A stretch of 64,000 nucleotides of DNA, from positions 9,052,001-9,116,000 of the forward strand of contig NZ_CP115300.1 of assembly GCF_027625935.1 (NCBI RefSeq). Direction: 5' to 3'. Shown here piece after piece: positions 52,058 to 61,305 of the stretch (positions within the stretch are counted from its first letter, which is position 1; each line of letters opens with the position of its first letter). The stretch comes from Streptomyces camelliae. Lineage in GTDB: Bacteria > Actinomycetota > Actinomycetes > Streptomycetales > Streptomycetaceae. The position numbers and the translations under genes are program-made. The notes beneath the pieces are model-generated. The model searched no databases. It saw nothing but the letters and a program-made list of their open reading frames with translations, and was not told the DNA's origin.

Positions 52058-53485
52058 GGTCACGTCCGCGGGAGTGGTGTATCGACGGCCACTCGGTGAT
52101 CTCTTCTTTGAGGCTATGCGGTGAGTTCCGTCGGGATGACTGTGTCGTCGGTTTCTGACTCGATCGGGTGGAGGCGGGCCTTGGCCAGCAGGTCGAGTCC
52201 CATGTAGCGGCGGGCTTCGGTCCACTCGTCGTTCTGCTCGGCCAGCACCGCGCCGACCAGGCGGATCAGGGCGGTGCGGTCGGGGAAGATGCCGACCACG
52301 TCGGTGCGGCGGCGGATCTCCTTGTTGAGCCGTTCCTGCGGATTGTTCGACCAGATCTGCCGCCAGATCTCGCGCGGGAACGCGGTGAACGCCAGCACAT
52401 CGCCCTGAGCGGCGTCCAAGTGGGCTGCCGCCTTGGGGAACTTGGCCTCCAATGCGTCCAGGACGTGCCGCATCTGGGACTGGACTGCATCGATGTCGGG
52501 TTGTTCGAAGACGGTCCGCAGCAGCGTGGCCACCCACGGCTGGGCCGACTTGGGCACCTGGCTCAGCAACGCGCGGGCGTAGTGAGTACGACATCGCTGC
52601 CAGCTCGCGCCGGGCAGGGTGGCCCCGATCGCGTTGACCAGGCCCATGTGCGCGTCTGAGATGACCAGTTGGACGCCCGATAGGCCGCGGGCGATCAGGG
52701 AGCGCAGGAAGGCCAGCCAGCCGGCGCCGTCCTCGGCAGTGGCCACGTCCAGGCCGAGAATCTCACGGTGCCCATCGGCGTTGACGCCGACCGCGATCAG
52801 CGCGTGGACGTTGATGATGCGGCCGCCCTCGCGAACCTTCTGCGTGAGCGCGTCCACCCAGACGAACGCGTAGGGGCCGGCGTCCAGGGGCCGGTTGCGG
52901 AACGCGGCGACCTGTTCGTCGAGATGCTTGGCCATGGCGCTGACCTGGGACTTCGACAGCTGGGTGACGCCCAGGCTCTCGGCGAGCTTCTCCACTCGGC
53001 GGGTGGAGACGCCGAGCAGATAGGCGGTGGCGACCACGCTGATGAGGGCCTGCTCAGCCCGGCGGCGACGCTCCAGCAGCCAGTGCGGGAAGTAACTGCC
53101 CTGACGCAGCTTGGGAACGGCGAGTTCGACGGTGCCCGCGCGGGTGTCCCACTCGCGAAGGCGATACCCGTTGCGATGGTTGACTCGCTCGTCGCTGACC
53201 TGCCCGTATTCAGCATTGCAGAGGGCATCGGCCTCGGCGGACATGAGCGCGTCCGCGAACGTCTTGACCATCGCGCGCAGCAGATCGGGACTCGCCGCTG
53301 CGAGGTTGTCCTCCGCGAGGGCGTGCAGGGGCAGACTGTCGGGTGCGGTCATCGTGCTGATCTCCTTCGTGACTCGACATCTCGAAGATCAGCCGGTGGC
53401 CGTTCATCTATGCGGGCGTCACCCCGACGCGGGAGCAAACCCCCGGATCAGGTCGAACCCGTACACCACTTCCCAGGACGCAACC
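52058..53485 (-). mobile_element. IS256-family insertion sequence, copy 2
   Basis: 1428 bp, with ends and coding content as in copy 1. Target repeats CCGTGATG (52050-52057) and CCGTGAATG (53486-53494) differ by one inserted base. Same orientation as copy 1, 41,217 bp away. Confidence 0.93.
52114..53352 (-). CDS. IS256-family transposase (copy 2)
   Basis: 412 residues, identical in translation to the copy at 10897-12135 (DDE residues in FVWVDALTQK, VISDAHMGLV and NNPQERLNKE). Intact and probably active. Confidence 0.95.
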   Translation of the reverse strand: MTAPDSLPLHALAEDNLAAASPDLLRAMVKTFADALMSAEADALCNAEYGQVSDERVNHRNGYRLREWDTRAGTVELAVPKLRQGSYFPHWLLERRRRAEQALISVVATAYLLGVSTRRVEKLAESLGVTQLSKSQVSAMAKHLDEQVAAFRNRPLDAGPYAFVWVDALTQKVREGGRIINVHALIAVGVNADGHREILGLDVATAEDGAGWLAFLRSLIARGLSGVQLVISDAHMGLVNAIGATLPGASWQRCRTHYARALLSQVPKSAQPWVATLLRTVFEQPDIDAVQSQMRHVLDALEAKFPKAAAHLDAAQGDVLAFTAFPREIWRQIWSNNPQERLNKEIRRRTDVVGIFPDRTALIRLVGAVLAEQNDEWTEARRYMGLDLLAKARLHPIESETDDTVIPTELTA

Positions 53486-54086
53486 CCGTGAATGGATCAG
53501 CTCCCTGTTGACGTGCAGGACCCTGTTCTCCATGGGACACCGCTCAGGACCCACCATGGGCGGATTGTCCAGGTCAGTGTCCGAGAGCTCGCGGACCCCC
53601 GCGTTCCATCTCCCGTACATCTCATCGAGCTGTTTCAGCGCCTCGTCAGCGGTCCCCGCGTAGGCGAATGTCTCGGAGTCGACGTCCTGGCCGCCGAAGT
53701 ACCATCCGACCCGATAGCCCAGGCACGAGACAATGATGTGCGCCAGCCGCCAGGCAATCGTGGTCACCGGCGCCGGCACCAGGGCAGGGGACGCGGAGTC
53801 CATCGTCCATTCCCCCGAACCTTCAGACATCGGTGCGGCCGGCGTGCCACGTGGGCGGATGCTCCAGCAGCCGCGCACCGGCTCCCACAAGTACTCCTCA
53901 TCGGTAAGACCGTCCAGCCGCGGCCGCAGGTTCTTGTGCCAGTACCAGTCCAGTTGCTCCGCGAGCCGCTCGCTTCTTGTCATTTCCGCACACTACATAC
54001 AACGGAGACCTAGGAGCGTGGGTCAGTAACGGCTCGGAGACACTCGGGGCTGGAGTGCGGGGTCTCGGCTCGGCCTTGTACTGGCT

Positions 54087-54662
54087 ATGCTGCCGATCAT
54101 GACCAGCAGTATGACCACTGAGCCTGCCATCCTTGACGTCATGGAGCTGACTTCGGATCCGGAGCTGGAGGTCCGGTTTGCGGAGTCGGCCCACCAGATC
54201 CTGGCGGACCTGGTCAGTGGGGGTGCCGCGCTGGGCTGGGTCGATCCACCCTCGCGGGATGAGGTGGCGGAACTTCTCGGCCACGTCGTCTCTGCGGTGC
54301 AGGCCGGGGATGCGGCCCTGCGTGCCGCTTACCTCGACGGTCAGCTGGTCGGGTTGGGGTATTGGCTCCGCTACGCCCGACCGACTCATCGGCCACACGC
54401 CGATCTGGAGAAGATCGCGGTAGATGCTGCTGCGCATGGCCGTGGTGTCGGCCGGGCGCTGATCGCTGCCTTGATCGCTGACGCCCGGGAGGCGGGTATC
54501 GAGGTCCTCACCCTGGACGCCCGTGGCGACAACGCCAATGCCCTGCACCTCTACCGGTCGCTGGGCTTCACCGAATACGGCCGTCTGCCTGACTTCGTCG
54601 CCGTCGGCGAACACCGCTACGACAAGGTCTTCTACATGCTGGACTTCCGCCGGCAAGGCTGA
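54087..54662 (+). CDS. GNAT-family N-acetyltransferase
   Basis: The 191-residue protein (MLPIMTSSMTTEPAILDVME; an internal ATG at 54099 is also possible) has LEKIAVDAAAHGRGVGRALI (acetyl-CoA loop H-G-R-G-V-G), VLTLDARGDNANALHLYRSL and GFTEYGRLPDFVAVGEHRYD, the classical Acetyltransf_1 motifs. RYDKVFYMLDF is a C-terminal pattern of small-molecule acetyltransferases. Substrate unknown. Convergent with nothing, divergent from the split dinB gene. Confidence 0.85.
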   Translation: MLPIMTSSMTTEPAILDVMELTSDPELEVRFAESAHQILADLVSGGAALGWVDPPSRDEVAELLGHVVSAVQAGDAALRAAYLDGQLVGLGYWLRYARPTHRPHADLEKIAVDAAAHGRGVGRALIAALIADAREAGIEVLTLDARGDNANALHLYRSLGFTEYGRLPDFVAVGEHRYDKVFYMLDFRRQG

Positions 54663-54683
54663 CCACTGCTACGCACGAAGACC

Positions 54684-54701
54684 CGGCGGTACCCCGCCGG
54701 C
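54684..54701 (+). terminator. Hairpin downstream of acetyltransferase
   Basis: CCGGCGG-TACC-CCGCCGG, 21 bp after the stop at 54662. No T-tract. Confidence 0.45.
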
Positions 54702-54802
54702 AGCCCGCGACCTTTCATGCGGGATGATCGCCATATGCGTGGCGGGGATGGACTGTTCGAGGTCGAGCCGACCGGGAAGAAGCGGTCTCGGGTCCGGCGG
54801 CG

Positions 54803-56230
54803 GTGGACAAGACGTTTCGGGCCTTCGACCCGCACCAGGTCCTACTGTTGCCTCCTTCGCTGGACGACTGGCTGCCCGAGGACCATCTCGCCCGGTTCGT
54901 CGCCGATCTGGTCGACGAGGTGCTCGACCCCTCGCCGGTGCTTGCGGAGTACACCGACAAGCGCGGCTACCCGCCCTACGATCCCCGGCTGATGCTGCGG
55001 CTGCTGATCTACGGCTACACCACCGGCGTCCGTTCCTCGCGGGCGATCGAGCGCAAGTGCACCGACGACGTCGCGTTCCGGTTCCTGGCAGCTGACCAGG
55101 CCCCGGACTTCCGCTCCATCGCCCGGTTCCGCCGCCGCCACCTGGACGCGCTCGCCGGCCTGTTCACCCAGTCGCTGCACCTCGCGCAGAAACTCGGCAT
55201 GGTCAAGATGGGCCGCGTCGCCCTGGACGGCACCAAGCTCGAAGCGAACGCCTCCAAGCACAAGGCGATGAGCTACGGCCGCCTGGTCGACAAGGAGGAG
55301 CGCGTCGAGGCCGAGATCGCCCAACTGGAGGCCCAGGCCGCCGCACTGCTGGCCGACGCCGAGGCCACCGACACTGCCGAGGACCAGACCTTCGGCCCCG
55401 ACGGTAAGGACGTGGACCTGCCCGCCGAACTCGACCGCCGGGAGGAACGCCTGGCCAAACTGCAGGCCGCTCGCGCGCAGATCGAGGCCGAGGCCGCCGA
55501 CAAGGCACGCCGCCACGCCGAGGAGAAGGAAGGCCGCCGCCAGGAGCGTGGCGGCACCAACGACGAGCAGGCCGTCACCGGCGCAGGGGACCAGGCCGCC
55601 GCGAAGGCCCGCCCCAAGCCCAAGGCCCAGGCCAACTTCACCGACCCCGACTCGCGGATCATGAAGAACAGCGACGGCGCCTACATCCAGGCATACAACG
55701 CCCAGGCTGTCGTGGACGAGAAGCACCAGGTCATCACCGCCGCCGACGTGACGACCAACCCATCGGACGCACTGAACCACACCATGATGCTCGACCAGTC
55801 CGCCCAGAACACCGGCATCCACCCCAAGCAGGCATTGGTCGACGCCGGATACTGCTGCGAGACCAACCTCGAAGCCGCGAAAAACCGCCAACTCGCCTGC
55901 AGGACCAACACGTTCATGGCCACCGGCCGCCTCGCCCACGACGAACAGGTCCCGCCCGCGCCGCGCGGACGGATCCCGGCGAACGCCACGCTGAAGGAGC
56001 GGATGGCCCGCAAGCTACGGACCAAGCCCGGCAAGGTCGCCTACAGCCGCCGCAAGGCCATCGTCGAACCCGTCTTCGGCCAGATCATGACCTGCCAGAA
56101 CGGCCGCCAGCTCCTCCTACGCGGCGAAGACGGCGCCCGCGGCGAGTGGCGCCTGCTGGTCGCCTGCCATAACCTCCGCAAGATCTTCCGACACGCTGGA
56201 ACCACCGGACTCGCCGCCTTCGCCAGCTGA
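54803..56230 (+). CDS. IS1182-family transposase
   Basis: The 475-residue transposase has an N-terminal DUF772 domain (FDPHQVLLLPPSLDDWLPED, PPYDPRLMLRLLIYGYTTGV). The DDE residues are in GRVALDGTKLEANASKHKAM, QALVDAGYCCETNLEAAK and YSRRKAIVEPVFGQIMTCQN. A charged coiled-coil insert (ELDRREERLAKLQAARAQIE and on) precedes NFTDPDSRIMKNSDGAYIQA, typical of the family. GTG at 54803; intact. Confidence 0.92.
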   Translation: MDKTFRAFDPHQVLLLPPSLDDWLPEDHLARFVADLVDEVLDPSPVLAEYTDKRGYPPYDPRLMLRLLIYGYTTGVRSSRAIERKCTDDVAFRFLAADQAPDFRSIARFRRRHLDALAGLFTQSLHLAQKLGMVKMGRVALDGTKLEANASKHKAMSYGRLVDKEERVEAEIAQLEAQAAALLADAEATDTAEDQTFGPDGKDVDLPAELDRREERLAKLQAARAQIEAEAADKARRHAEEKEGRRQERGGTNDEQAVTGAGDQAAAKARPKPKAQANFTDPDSRIMKNSDGAYIQAYNAQAVVDEKHQVITAADVTTNPSDALNHTMMLDQSAQNTGIHPKQALVDAGYCCETNLEAAKNRQLACRTNTFMATGRLAHDEQVPPAPRGRIPANATLKERMARKLRTKPGKVAYSRRKAIVEPVFGQIMTCQNGRQLLLRGEDGARGEWRLLVACHNLRKIFRHAGTTGLAAFAS

Positions 56231-56786
56231 TCAGCCAGGCCTTTCAGCCGCACCACATCCCCACAGCCTCTCTTCGCGGCTGACGGCGACCCGAGCTCCA
56301 GCAGTGAGCGCCGGCCGGAAGGGCACCGTTGCGGCAGCATACGAAGAAGGTTCAGCGCTGGCCGGACAACCGGAGAATTTGCCCATGGCGGCCAGTGAAC
56401 CAATCCGCGCGCGAAGCGCGCTCGTCTTGCCGGTCGGCTCTGAGTAATTCCGTGCAGGTTCAGTGTGCTGGCGCCGAGTACGTCGTCGACGTTGCCTGGA
56501 CCAGCCGTGTCGCTTGGATCAAATGCCCTGCTGCCCTCGACTGCCTGCTCTTGCAGCGACGTCCGGGGGCTCATAGGGCGAGTGTGGGACCAAGCGGGCA
56601 CCGCTGTGGGAGCTGGTGGGGCCTGGACACTGAGCGGGCCGCTGCGGGTGGTGGCGATGGAGCGGGCATGCCGCGGCCGTTCGGCGGCGTCGGGGTGGCG
56701 GTTGCCTCCGGCGTCCCACACGCTGGAGCCGGATGTGGACATGCGCCGCCGAGCATCGAGCTGCGCAGAGGGTTCTGGAGGACCGT
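56231..56786. other. Intergenic region before the flavodoxin-fold gene
   Basis: About 550 bp containing the right end of the IS1182 element and the promoter of the next gene. No gene recognised. Confidence 0.35.
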
Positions 56787-57524
56787 GTGACTGCTTCGTC
56801 GCCCGCCACCGACGCACCGCTGGCCCGGTACGACGACCTGCGTGCCCTGGTGATCAACTGCACCCTCAAGCGCTCGCCGGAGACCAGCAACACTCAGGGG
56901 CTCATCGACCGGAGCACAGCGATCCTGGACGCGCAGGGAGTGCACGTCGATGTCGTCCGCGCCGTGGACCACGACATCGCCACCGGTGTGTGGCCCGACA
57001 TGACGGAGCACGGCTGGAAGACGGACGCCTGGCCGGACCTCTACCAGCAGGTCCTGGCAGCCGACATCCTCGTCCTGGCAGGACCCATCTGGCTCGGCGA
57101 CAACAGCTCCGTGATGAAGCAGGTGATCGAACGCCTCTACGCCTGCTCCAGCCTGCTCAACGAAGCAGGCCAGTACGCCTACTACGGCCGCGTCGGCGGT
57201 TGCTTGATCACCGGCAATGAGGACGGCGTCAAGCACTGCGCCATGAACGTCCTCTACAGCCTCCAGCACCTGGGCTACACCATCCCTCCCCAGGCCGATG
57301 CCGGATGGATCGGCGAGGCCGGTCCCGGGCCCTCCTACCTCGATCCCGGCTCGGGCGGCCCGGAGAACGACTTCACCAACCGCAACACCACCTTCATGAC
57401 CTGGAACCTGCTTCACCTCGCCCGGGCGCTGAAGGACCTCGGCGGAATCCCCGCCTACGGCAACCAGCGCACCGCCTGGGACGCCGGCTGCCGCCGCGAC
57501 TACGAGAATCCCGAACACCGGTAG
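56787..57524 (+). CDS. Flavodoxin-fold NAD(P)H-dependent oxidoreductase
   Basis: GTG at 56787 follows CTGGAGGACC and encodes 245 residues (VTASSPATDAPLARYDDLRA). LVINCTLKRSPETSNTQGLI is the FMN-phosphate loop, DILVLAGPIWLGDNSSVMKQ-VIERLYACSS the flavin-contact strand, and GRVGGCLITGNEDGVKHCAM a second loop. It belongs to the FMN_red/WrbA-like group and probably reduces quinones or nitro compounds. A perfect hairpin terminator follows. It stands alone, with no partner gene. Confidence 0.82.
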   Translation: MTASSPATDAPLARYDDLRALVINCTLKRSPETSNTQGLIDRSTAILDAQGVHVDVVRAVDHDIATGVWPDMTEHGWKTDAWPDLYQQVLAADILVLAGPIWLGDNSSVMKQVIERLYACSSLLNEAGQYAYYGRVGGCLITGNEDGVKHCAMNVLYSLQHLGYTIPPQADAGWIGEAGPGPSYLDPGSGGPENDFTNRNTTFMTWNLLHLARALKDLGGIPAYGNQRTAWDAGCRRDYENPEHR

Positions 57525-57556
57525 GCACGGGAGCGGCATGGGCTACGGCGTCGGTT

Positions 57557-57582
57557 GGGAGCAGGGGCCCGCCCCTGCTCCC
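57557..57582 (+). terminator. Strong hairpin terminator
   Basis: GGGAGCAGGGGC (57557-57568) and GCCCCTGCTCCC (57571-57582) pair perfectly with a 2-base loop, 32 bp after the oxidoreductase stop codon. Confidence 0.65.
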
Positions 57583-57671
57583 ATTGCGGGAATCGCAGCC
57601 TGGGTGGGGTGCGGACGGTGCTGCCAGGGTCGCAACGCTCAGCGGTCGTGGTTGAGAGGTAGGAAGGAAGA

Positions 57672-58052
57672 GTGGCCGACAGGGATGAACCAGACGAGGA
57701 TTCGTTCCTGCCGGAGCTACGTGATCTGTGTGGGGAGGAGATCTCCGACGGGACCGAGGTTTCCGCGCTGGTGCCGGATTCGTCGGTGATCCATGGCCGT
57801 GATCCGAAACTGGACGGGAAGCGGCGACTGACCGCGTGTTCGGGCGAACATGTGGCTGCACTGGTCGATGTGTACGAACAGCGGCCATTCGTGGACGCCA
57901 AGTTGTGGGCAGGCAAGATCGGCCGTGCGATCGAGGCTCACCGCGGAAGGATCAGCCCGGAGGAGCTGGCCGAGGAGACCGGGCTCATCGAGCTTGGGAT
58001 GTCGTGGCAGGAACTGGATGCTCGGCGCTGGAGCGAAGTTCGGGAAGAGTGA
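57672..58052 (+). CDS. Hypothetical acidic protein
   Basis: GTG at 57672, after GGAAGGAAG, encodes 126 residues: (M)ADRDEPDEDSFLPELRDLCG then VSALVPDSSVIHGRDPKLDG, KRRLTACSGEHVAALVDVYE and EELAEETGLIELGMSWQELD. It is soluble, acidic and helical. No named domain; it may be a small regulatory or immunity-type protein. The reading frame is complete. Confidence 0.6.
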   Translation: MADRDEPDEDSFLPELRDLCGEEISDGTEVSALVPDSSVIHGRDPKLDGKRRLTACSGEHVAALVDVYEQRPFVDAKLWAGKIGRAIEAHRGRISPEELAEETGLIELGMSWQELDARRWSEVREE

Positions 58053-58199
58053 CGGCCCGGAGTCCGCTGGCTGATCGCACTGACTGGGCGAGCAGGGGCT
58101 TCTTCGGCGACCGCCGTATGGGCCGGCGGCGGGTGAGCGAGCGTTTTGTTCCGGCGGTGGTGTTCGGTCCGAGTCGCAGGTGTCGTGCCAGTTCGGGAC

Positions 58200-58550
58200 G
58201 GGGTACGCGTGGTCGACTCCTCGCACGTCAGGACCCTAAAGGGGGAGCCGTACGGGTCTGTCGCCGGTCGACCGGGTGCTGGCCGGCTCGAAGCGCCACT
58301 TGATCACGGATGGCCACGGCACCCGCTTGCGACCCTGCTGACCGGCGGCAACCGCCACGACGTCACCCAGCTCCTGCCTCTGCCCGACGCGATCCCGCCG
58401 GTCCGCGGCCGGGTGCGCCGTCCGCGCTGCAAGCCCGACTCGCTCGTCGCCGACCGCGGCCACACCACGACAGTTACCGCGACCAGGTTCTCGATCGCGC
58501 CTGGCGGGCACTGCGGCCCAGCGTCGGGAGCGGGCGGTGCCCGGTCGGGT
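58200..58550 (+). pseudogene. IS5-family transposase internal fragment
   Basis: In mixed frames the plus strand reads VVDSSHVRTLKG (first Asp), VLAGSKRHLITDGHGT-like and LLTGGNRHDVTQLLPLPDAI, KPDSLVADRGH (second Asp) and DSYRDQVLDRAWRALRPSVG. It is related to the IS5 copy within tpg but strongly decayed and lacks both ends. Confidence 0.7.
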
Positions 58551-59463
58551 CATGCTCGGGTGAGCACGATCTTCTTTCCGCCGGCCCGTCCGGTAACCAC
58601 GCGGGCGAACACAGCCGGTCCTTCGCTCAGCGGCAGGGGTCCCGGTGCGAGTTTCAAGGTTCCCGCGGCGGCCTGCTCCGCCAGCCGGAGAAGCTGCGTG
58701 GCGTTGGGCTCGACGTAGAGGTCCCAACTCGTGATGCCTCGTTCCTCCGCAGGCGCGTCCGAGGTCAGGGAGCACAGTCGGCCGCCGTCTCGCACCAAAG
58801 GCAGGGCGGCGCCCGCCGCGCCGGTGGCGATGATGAGGGCGGCGTCGAACCCGCCGCGTACCTGGGCCGGCCAGTTCGCATCGTGGTGGTCGACGACCTC
58901 CGTCGCTCCCAGACCGAGCAGGCGCTCTGCGGCGGCAGCAGACGCGGTCGCGGTCACCTCGATACCCCTGGCCGCGGCGAGCTGGACGGACAGGGCTCCG
59001 GTGGCCCCGCCTCCGTTGGTGATCAGGAGCCGCTGCCCTCGGCCGAGGCCCAGCTTCTCCAGGGCCTGCAACGCGGTGAGCCCGTTGACCGGCAGCGCCG
59101 CCGCGTGCACGGCGTCCAGCCCGGGTGGGCAGGCTGCCGCATGATCCGCGTTGACCAGAACGCGTTCGGCCCAGAAGCCGCTTCCCCCGGGCAGCGGGGC
59201 CTCGTGTGCGAGCACCCGGTCGCCCACGGCAAACCCGGTGACACCCGCGCCGACGGCCAGCACCTTGCCCGCGCCCTCCACTCCCAGCGCCGCCGGGGGC
59301 GCAGCCCCACGTCCCAGCCAGCGCCGTTCAGTAGTTCGTCCCACGGGCCGACCCCGGCCGCCTCGACCGACACCAGGATCTGACCGGGCCCGGGAGAGGA
59401 CGGTTCGGGCAACTCCAGCAGGGCGACTTCCTTCTCGGCCCCGGACACTCCGCACGCCTTCAC
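58550..59463 (-). pseudogene. Quinone oxidoreductase-like MDR enzyme, one frameshift
   Basis: The first frame MKACGVSGAEKEVALLELPE...GVGPWDELLNGAGWDVG needs a one-base shift in the C-run near 59310 to reach PAALGVEGAGKVLAVGAGVT, GFAVGDRVLAHEAPLPGGSG, LLITNGGGATGALSVQLAAA (nucleotide loop) and GRAGGKKIVLTRA at 58550. It is a full-length zeta-crystallin-type NADPH:quinone reductase except for this indel, which may be genuine or a sequencing error. Confidence 0.8.
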
Positions 59464-59985
59464 AGCAGATCTTCGTCCTCTCGCTCAGTCCGGCCGACCG
59501 GCAGGTACAGGCCGGAAACCCAAAACAGGCACCAGTGTCGACCTCAAGATCCCCTACACAGGCCGATCGCGGTCCCAGCCGCATCGGTGTCGAGGCTATG
59601 CAGCCAGTGGCCCGGACATGTGGTCCATTTGAAGAGTGACCGACTGGGCCAATCGTGGAATAGATCTGCACCTGGACCTTGAGTCGGGTCAGGGCGTACG
59701 TCTTCGGGTTCGCGGAGCGAAAGCGTCGCTCACGCTACGGCAGCGGCGGCTCCAAGCGGTCCGGCAGCCTGTCCGACACGATCCACGGCGACGTTCGGCA
59801 ACGCGTCGAAAAAGCGGATGTTCTCCTCGCCAGGGATCCCGAAGGCGTGCTCTGTGCCTTCGGTCGGCAGACAGGACGATCATTCGCCCGTTCACCGCGA
59901 TGCTGGCGAAGCCGAGCTGATCCGGTGAAGGTGTGTCGATCACCGGTCGGGCCCGCAGGCCAGGGGCTTCTCGACGCCTGGTATC
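59464..59985. other. Region without a recognised gene
   Basis: About 520 bp. A minus-strand stretch near 59800-59930 (DQLGFASIAVNGRMIVLSAD in one frame, GEENIRFFDALPNVAVDRVG in another) looks like a decayed gene but is not identified. Confidence 0.35.
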
Positions 59986-60192
59986 TCAGCTTGTCAGCTC
60001 ATAGCCCGCGTCCTCGACCGCGGCGCGGACGTCCGTGACGTCCAGAGTTCTGTCGCTGGTCACGACGACCGTTCCGGCGTCGACGTCCACCGTCACGGTG
60101 ATGACCCCGGGGATGTGTTCGATCTCGTCTGTGACGGATGCCGCGCAGTGTGCGCAGACCATGCCCGTGACGGAGTAGCTGGTCTCGGTCAC
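59986..60192 (-). CDS. Heavy-metal-associated (CopZ-like) metallochaperone
   Basis: The 68-residue HMA domain protein (V/M)TETSYSVTGMVCAHCAASVT has the GMxCxxC metal site, and VDAGTVVVTSDRTLDVTDVR with AAVEDAGYEL completes the ferredoxin-like fold. It should bind Cu(I) or a similar ion and hand it to a P-type ATPase, which is not in this window. It starts 8 bp after the SnoaL-like gene stop, so the two form an operon. Confidence 0.88.
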   Translation of the reverse strand: MTETSYSVTGMVCAHCAASVTDEIEHIPGVITVTVDVDAGTVVVTSDRTLDVTDVRAAVEDAGYELTS

Positions 60193-60200
60193 GTCGGCAC

Positions 60201-60602
60201 TTACTCGGTGCTGTCGAGGGCGGGTACGGAGCGGGTGGCCATGTGGGCTCGGCGCATGCGTCCGTCGGCGGTGAAGTGGCCGAAGAAGTGCACCTCGGTG
60301 ACGAGGTCCTTGCCACGCTGGGAGGAGCGCAGGGTGTAGCGAGCGGCGATCCGCTCGTCGTCCGCGATGGCCTCGTGCACCTCCATCCGGATGGTGGGCC
60401 GGTTCTTGCGGACCGGGCGGGTGTGCGCGATGAGCTTGTCGCGGTCGATCCGGTGGCCGTCGGCGACCTGGACGATGTCCGGGGTGTGGAAGCGGTCGAC
60501 GATCACTGCCGGGTCCTCGTCGCTCCGCAGCAACTCCTCAGCGAAGGAGGTGAAGAAGTCGGCGATGAATTCCTTGGGATCGGTGCCGTGGAGTGGGGTC
60601 AT
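60201..60602 (-). CDS. SnoaL-like / NTF2-family protein
   Basis: ATG at 60602 follows CGGGAGCACCC; 133 residues (MTPLHGTDPKEFIADFFTSF). EELLRSDEDPAVIVDRFHTP, RPTIRMEVHEAIADDERIAA, RYTLRSSQRGKDLVTEVHFF and GHFTADGRMRRAHMATRSVP give the cone-shaped NTF2 fold of SnoaL-like proteins that bind or convert small hydrophobic molecules. Divergent from a TetR gene with two operators between, so probably repressed by it. Confidence 0.8.
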   Translation of the reverse strand: MTPLHGTDPKEFIADFFTSFAEELLRSDEDPAVIVDRFHTPDIVQVADGHRIDRDKLIAHTRPVRKNRPTIRMEVHEAIADDERIAARYTLRSSQRGKDLVTEVHFFGHFTADGRMRRAHMATRSVPALDSTE

Positions 60603-60637
60603 GGGTGCTCCCGCCGGTGTGGGACTCACGCACTAAT

Positions 60638-60689
60638 TTTTACACTATGTAAGAATTCCATCTCTCGGTAACTTTGACAAGGTGTAAGA
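60638..60689. promoter_or_regulatory. Two TetR operators (TTnACA-N3-TGTAA)
   Basis: TTTTACACTATGTAAGA (60638-60654) and TTTGACAAGGTGTAAGA (60673-60689) match at 13 of 17 positions, are 35 bp apart, and each is a palindrome TTnACA-N3-TGTnAA. The second ends 1 bp before the tetR start. Confidence 0.7.
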
Positions 60690-60690
60690 G

Positions 60691-61305
60691 ATGACGTCGC
60701 CTCCGCCTCGGAAGCCTCGCGCTGACGCCCGCCGCAGCAGGGCGGCCATCCTGGAGGCCGCGCCTCGGGTTCTCGATGCCGATCCCGATGCCGGCCTGGA
60801 AGCGGTCGCCGTCGCCGCCGGCGTGACGCGGCAGACCGTGTACGCCCACTTCCCCTCGCGGGAGCAGTTGTTGCTGGCCGTCGTCGACCGCATCACCGAG
60901 GAAGCCGTCGCCGCGATGGACGCGGTCGACCTCGAAACCGGACCCGCTGCGGACGTGCTGATGCGCCTTCTCGATGCCGGGATGAGGGCGGCCCGGCGCT
61001 ACCCGGTACTGCTGCAGAAGATCAGCGCCCTGCCCGTCAGCCCGCAGGCCGAACGAGACCAGCACAGAACGGTCGCCGACCGCATTGAACAAGTGATCCT
61101 GCGAGGCCGGGACACGGGGGAGTTCGATGACCGGCTACCGGTCGACTGGCTGGTCGCGGCCACCGTCCGTCTCGGGCATCTCGCGAGTGAGGAACAGGAT
61201 GAGGGCCGGATGTCCGAGACGGCCGCGCAGGATGCGCTTCGGAAGAGCCTGCTCCGTCTGCTTGATGCGATCGGCGAGGGGGGTACCTCAAGGGCGCGCG
61301 GGTGA
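60691..61305 (+). CDS. TetR-family transcriptional regulator
   Basis: The 204-residue protein has the TetR helix-turn-helix DADPDAGLEAVAVAAGVTRQ-TVYAHFPSREQLLLAVVDR and an all-helical ligand domain. It is divergent from the SnoaL/metallochaperone pair; two copies of TTnACA-N3-TGTAA lie between them. It probably autoregulates and represses that pair. Confidence 0.9.
   Translation: MTSPPPRKPRADARRSRAAILEAAPRVLDADPDAGLEAVAVAAGVTRQTVYAHFPSREQLLLAVVDRITEEAVAAMDAVDLETGPAADVLMRLLDAGMRAARRYPVLLQKISALPVSPQAERDQHRTVADRIEQVILRGRDTGEFDDRLPVDWLVAATVRLGHLASEEQDEGRMSETAAQDALRKSLLRLLDAIGEGGTSRARG

Larger units (their letters stand above)
51983..53983 (-). pseudogene. DinB-like protein gene split by IS256
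   Basis: The 5' part (53983 to 53486) begins MTRSERLAEQLDWYWHKNLR and includes TIAWRLAHIIVSCLGYRVGW (DinB metal-site His region) up to VLHVNRELIH. The 3' part (52057 to 51983) continues HHGAEMSLLRDLYRWQDGAV. Removing the IS256 copy and one target repeat rejoins RELIHHGAEMSLLRDLYRW, the DinB/DUF664 C-terminal motif with a metal-binding His. The right-hand duplication carries one extra base. The family includes thiol transferases of unknown substrate. Confidence 0.82.
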
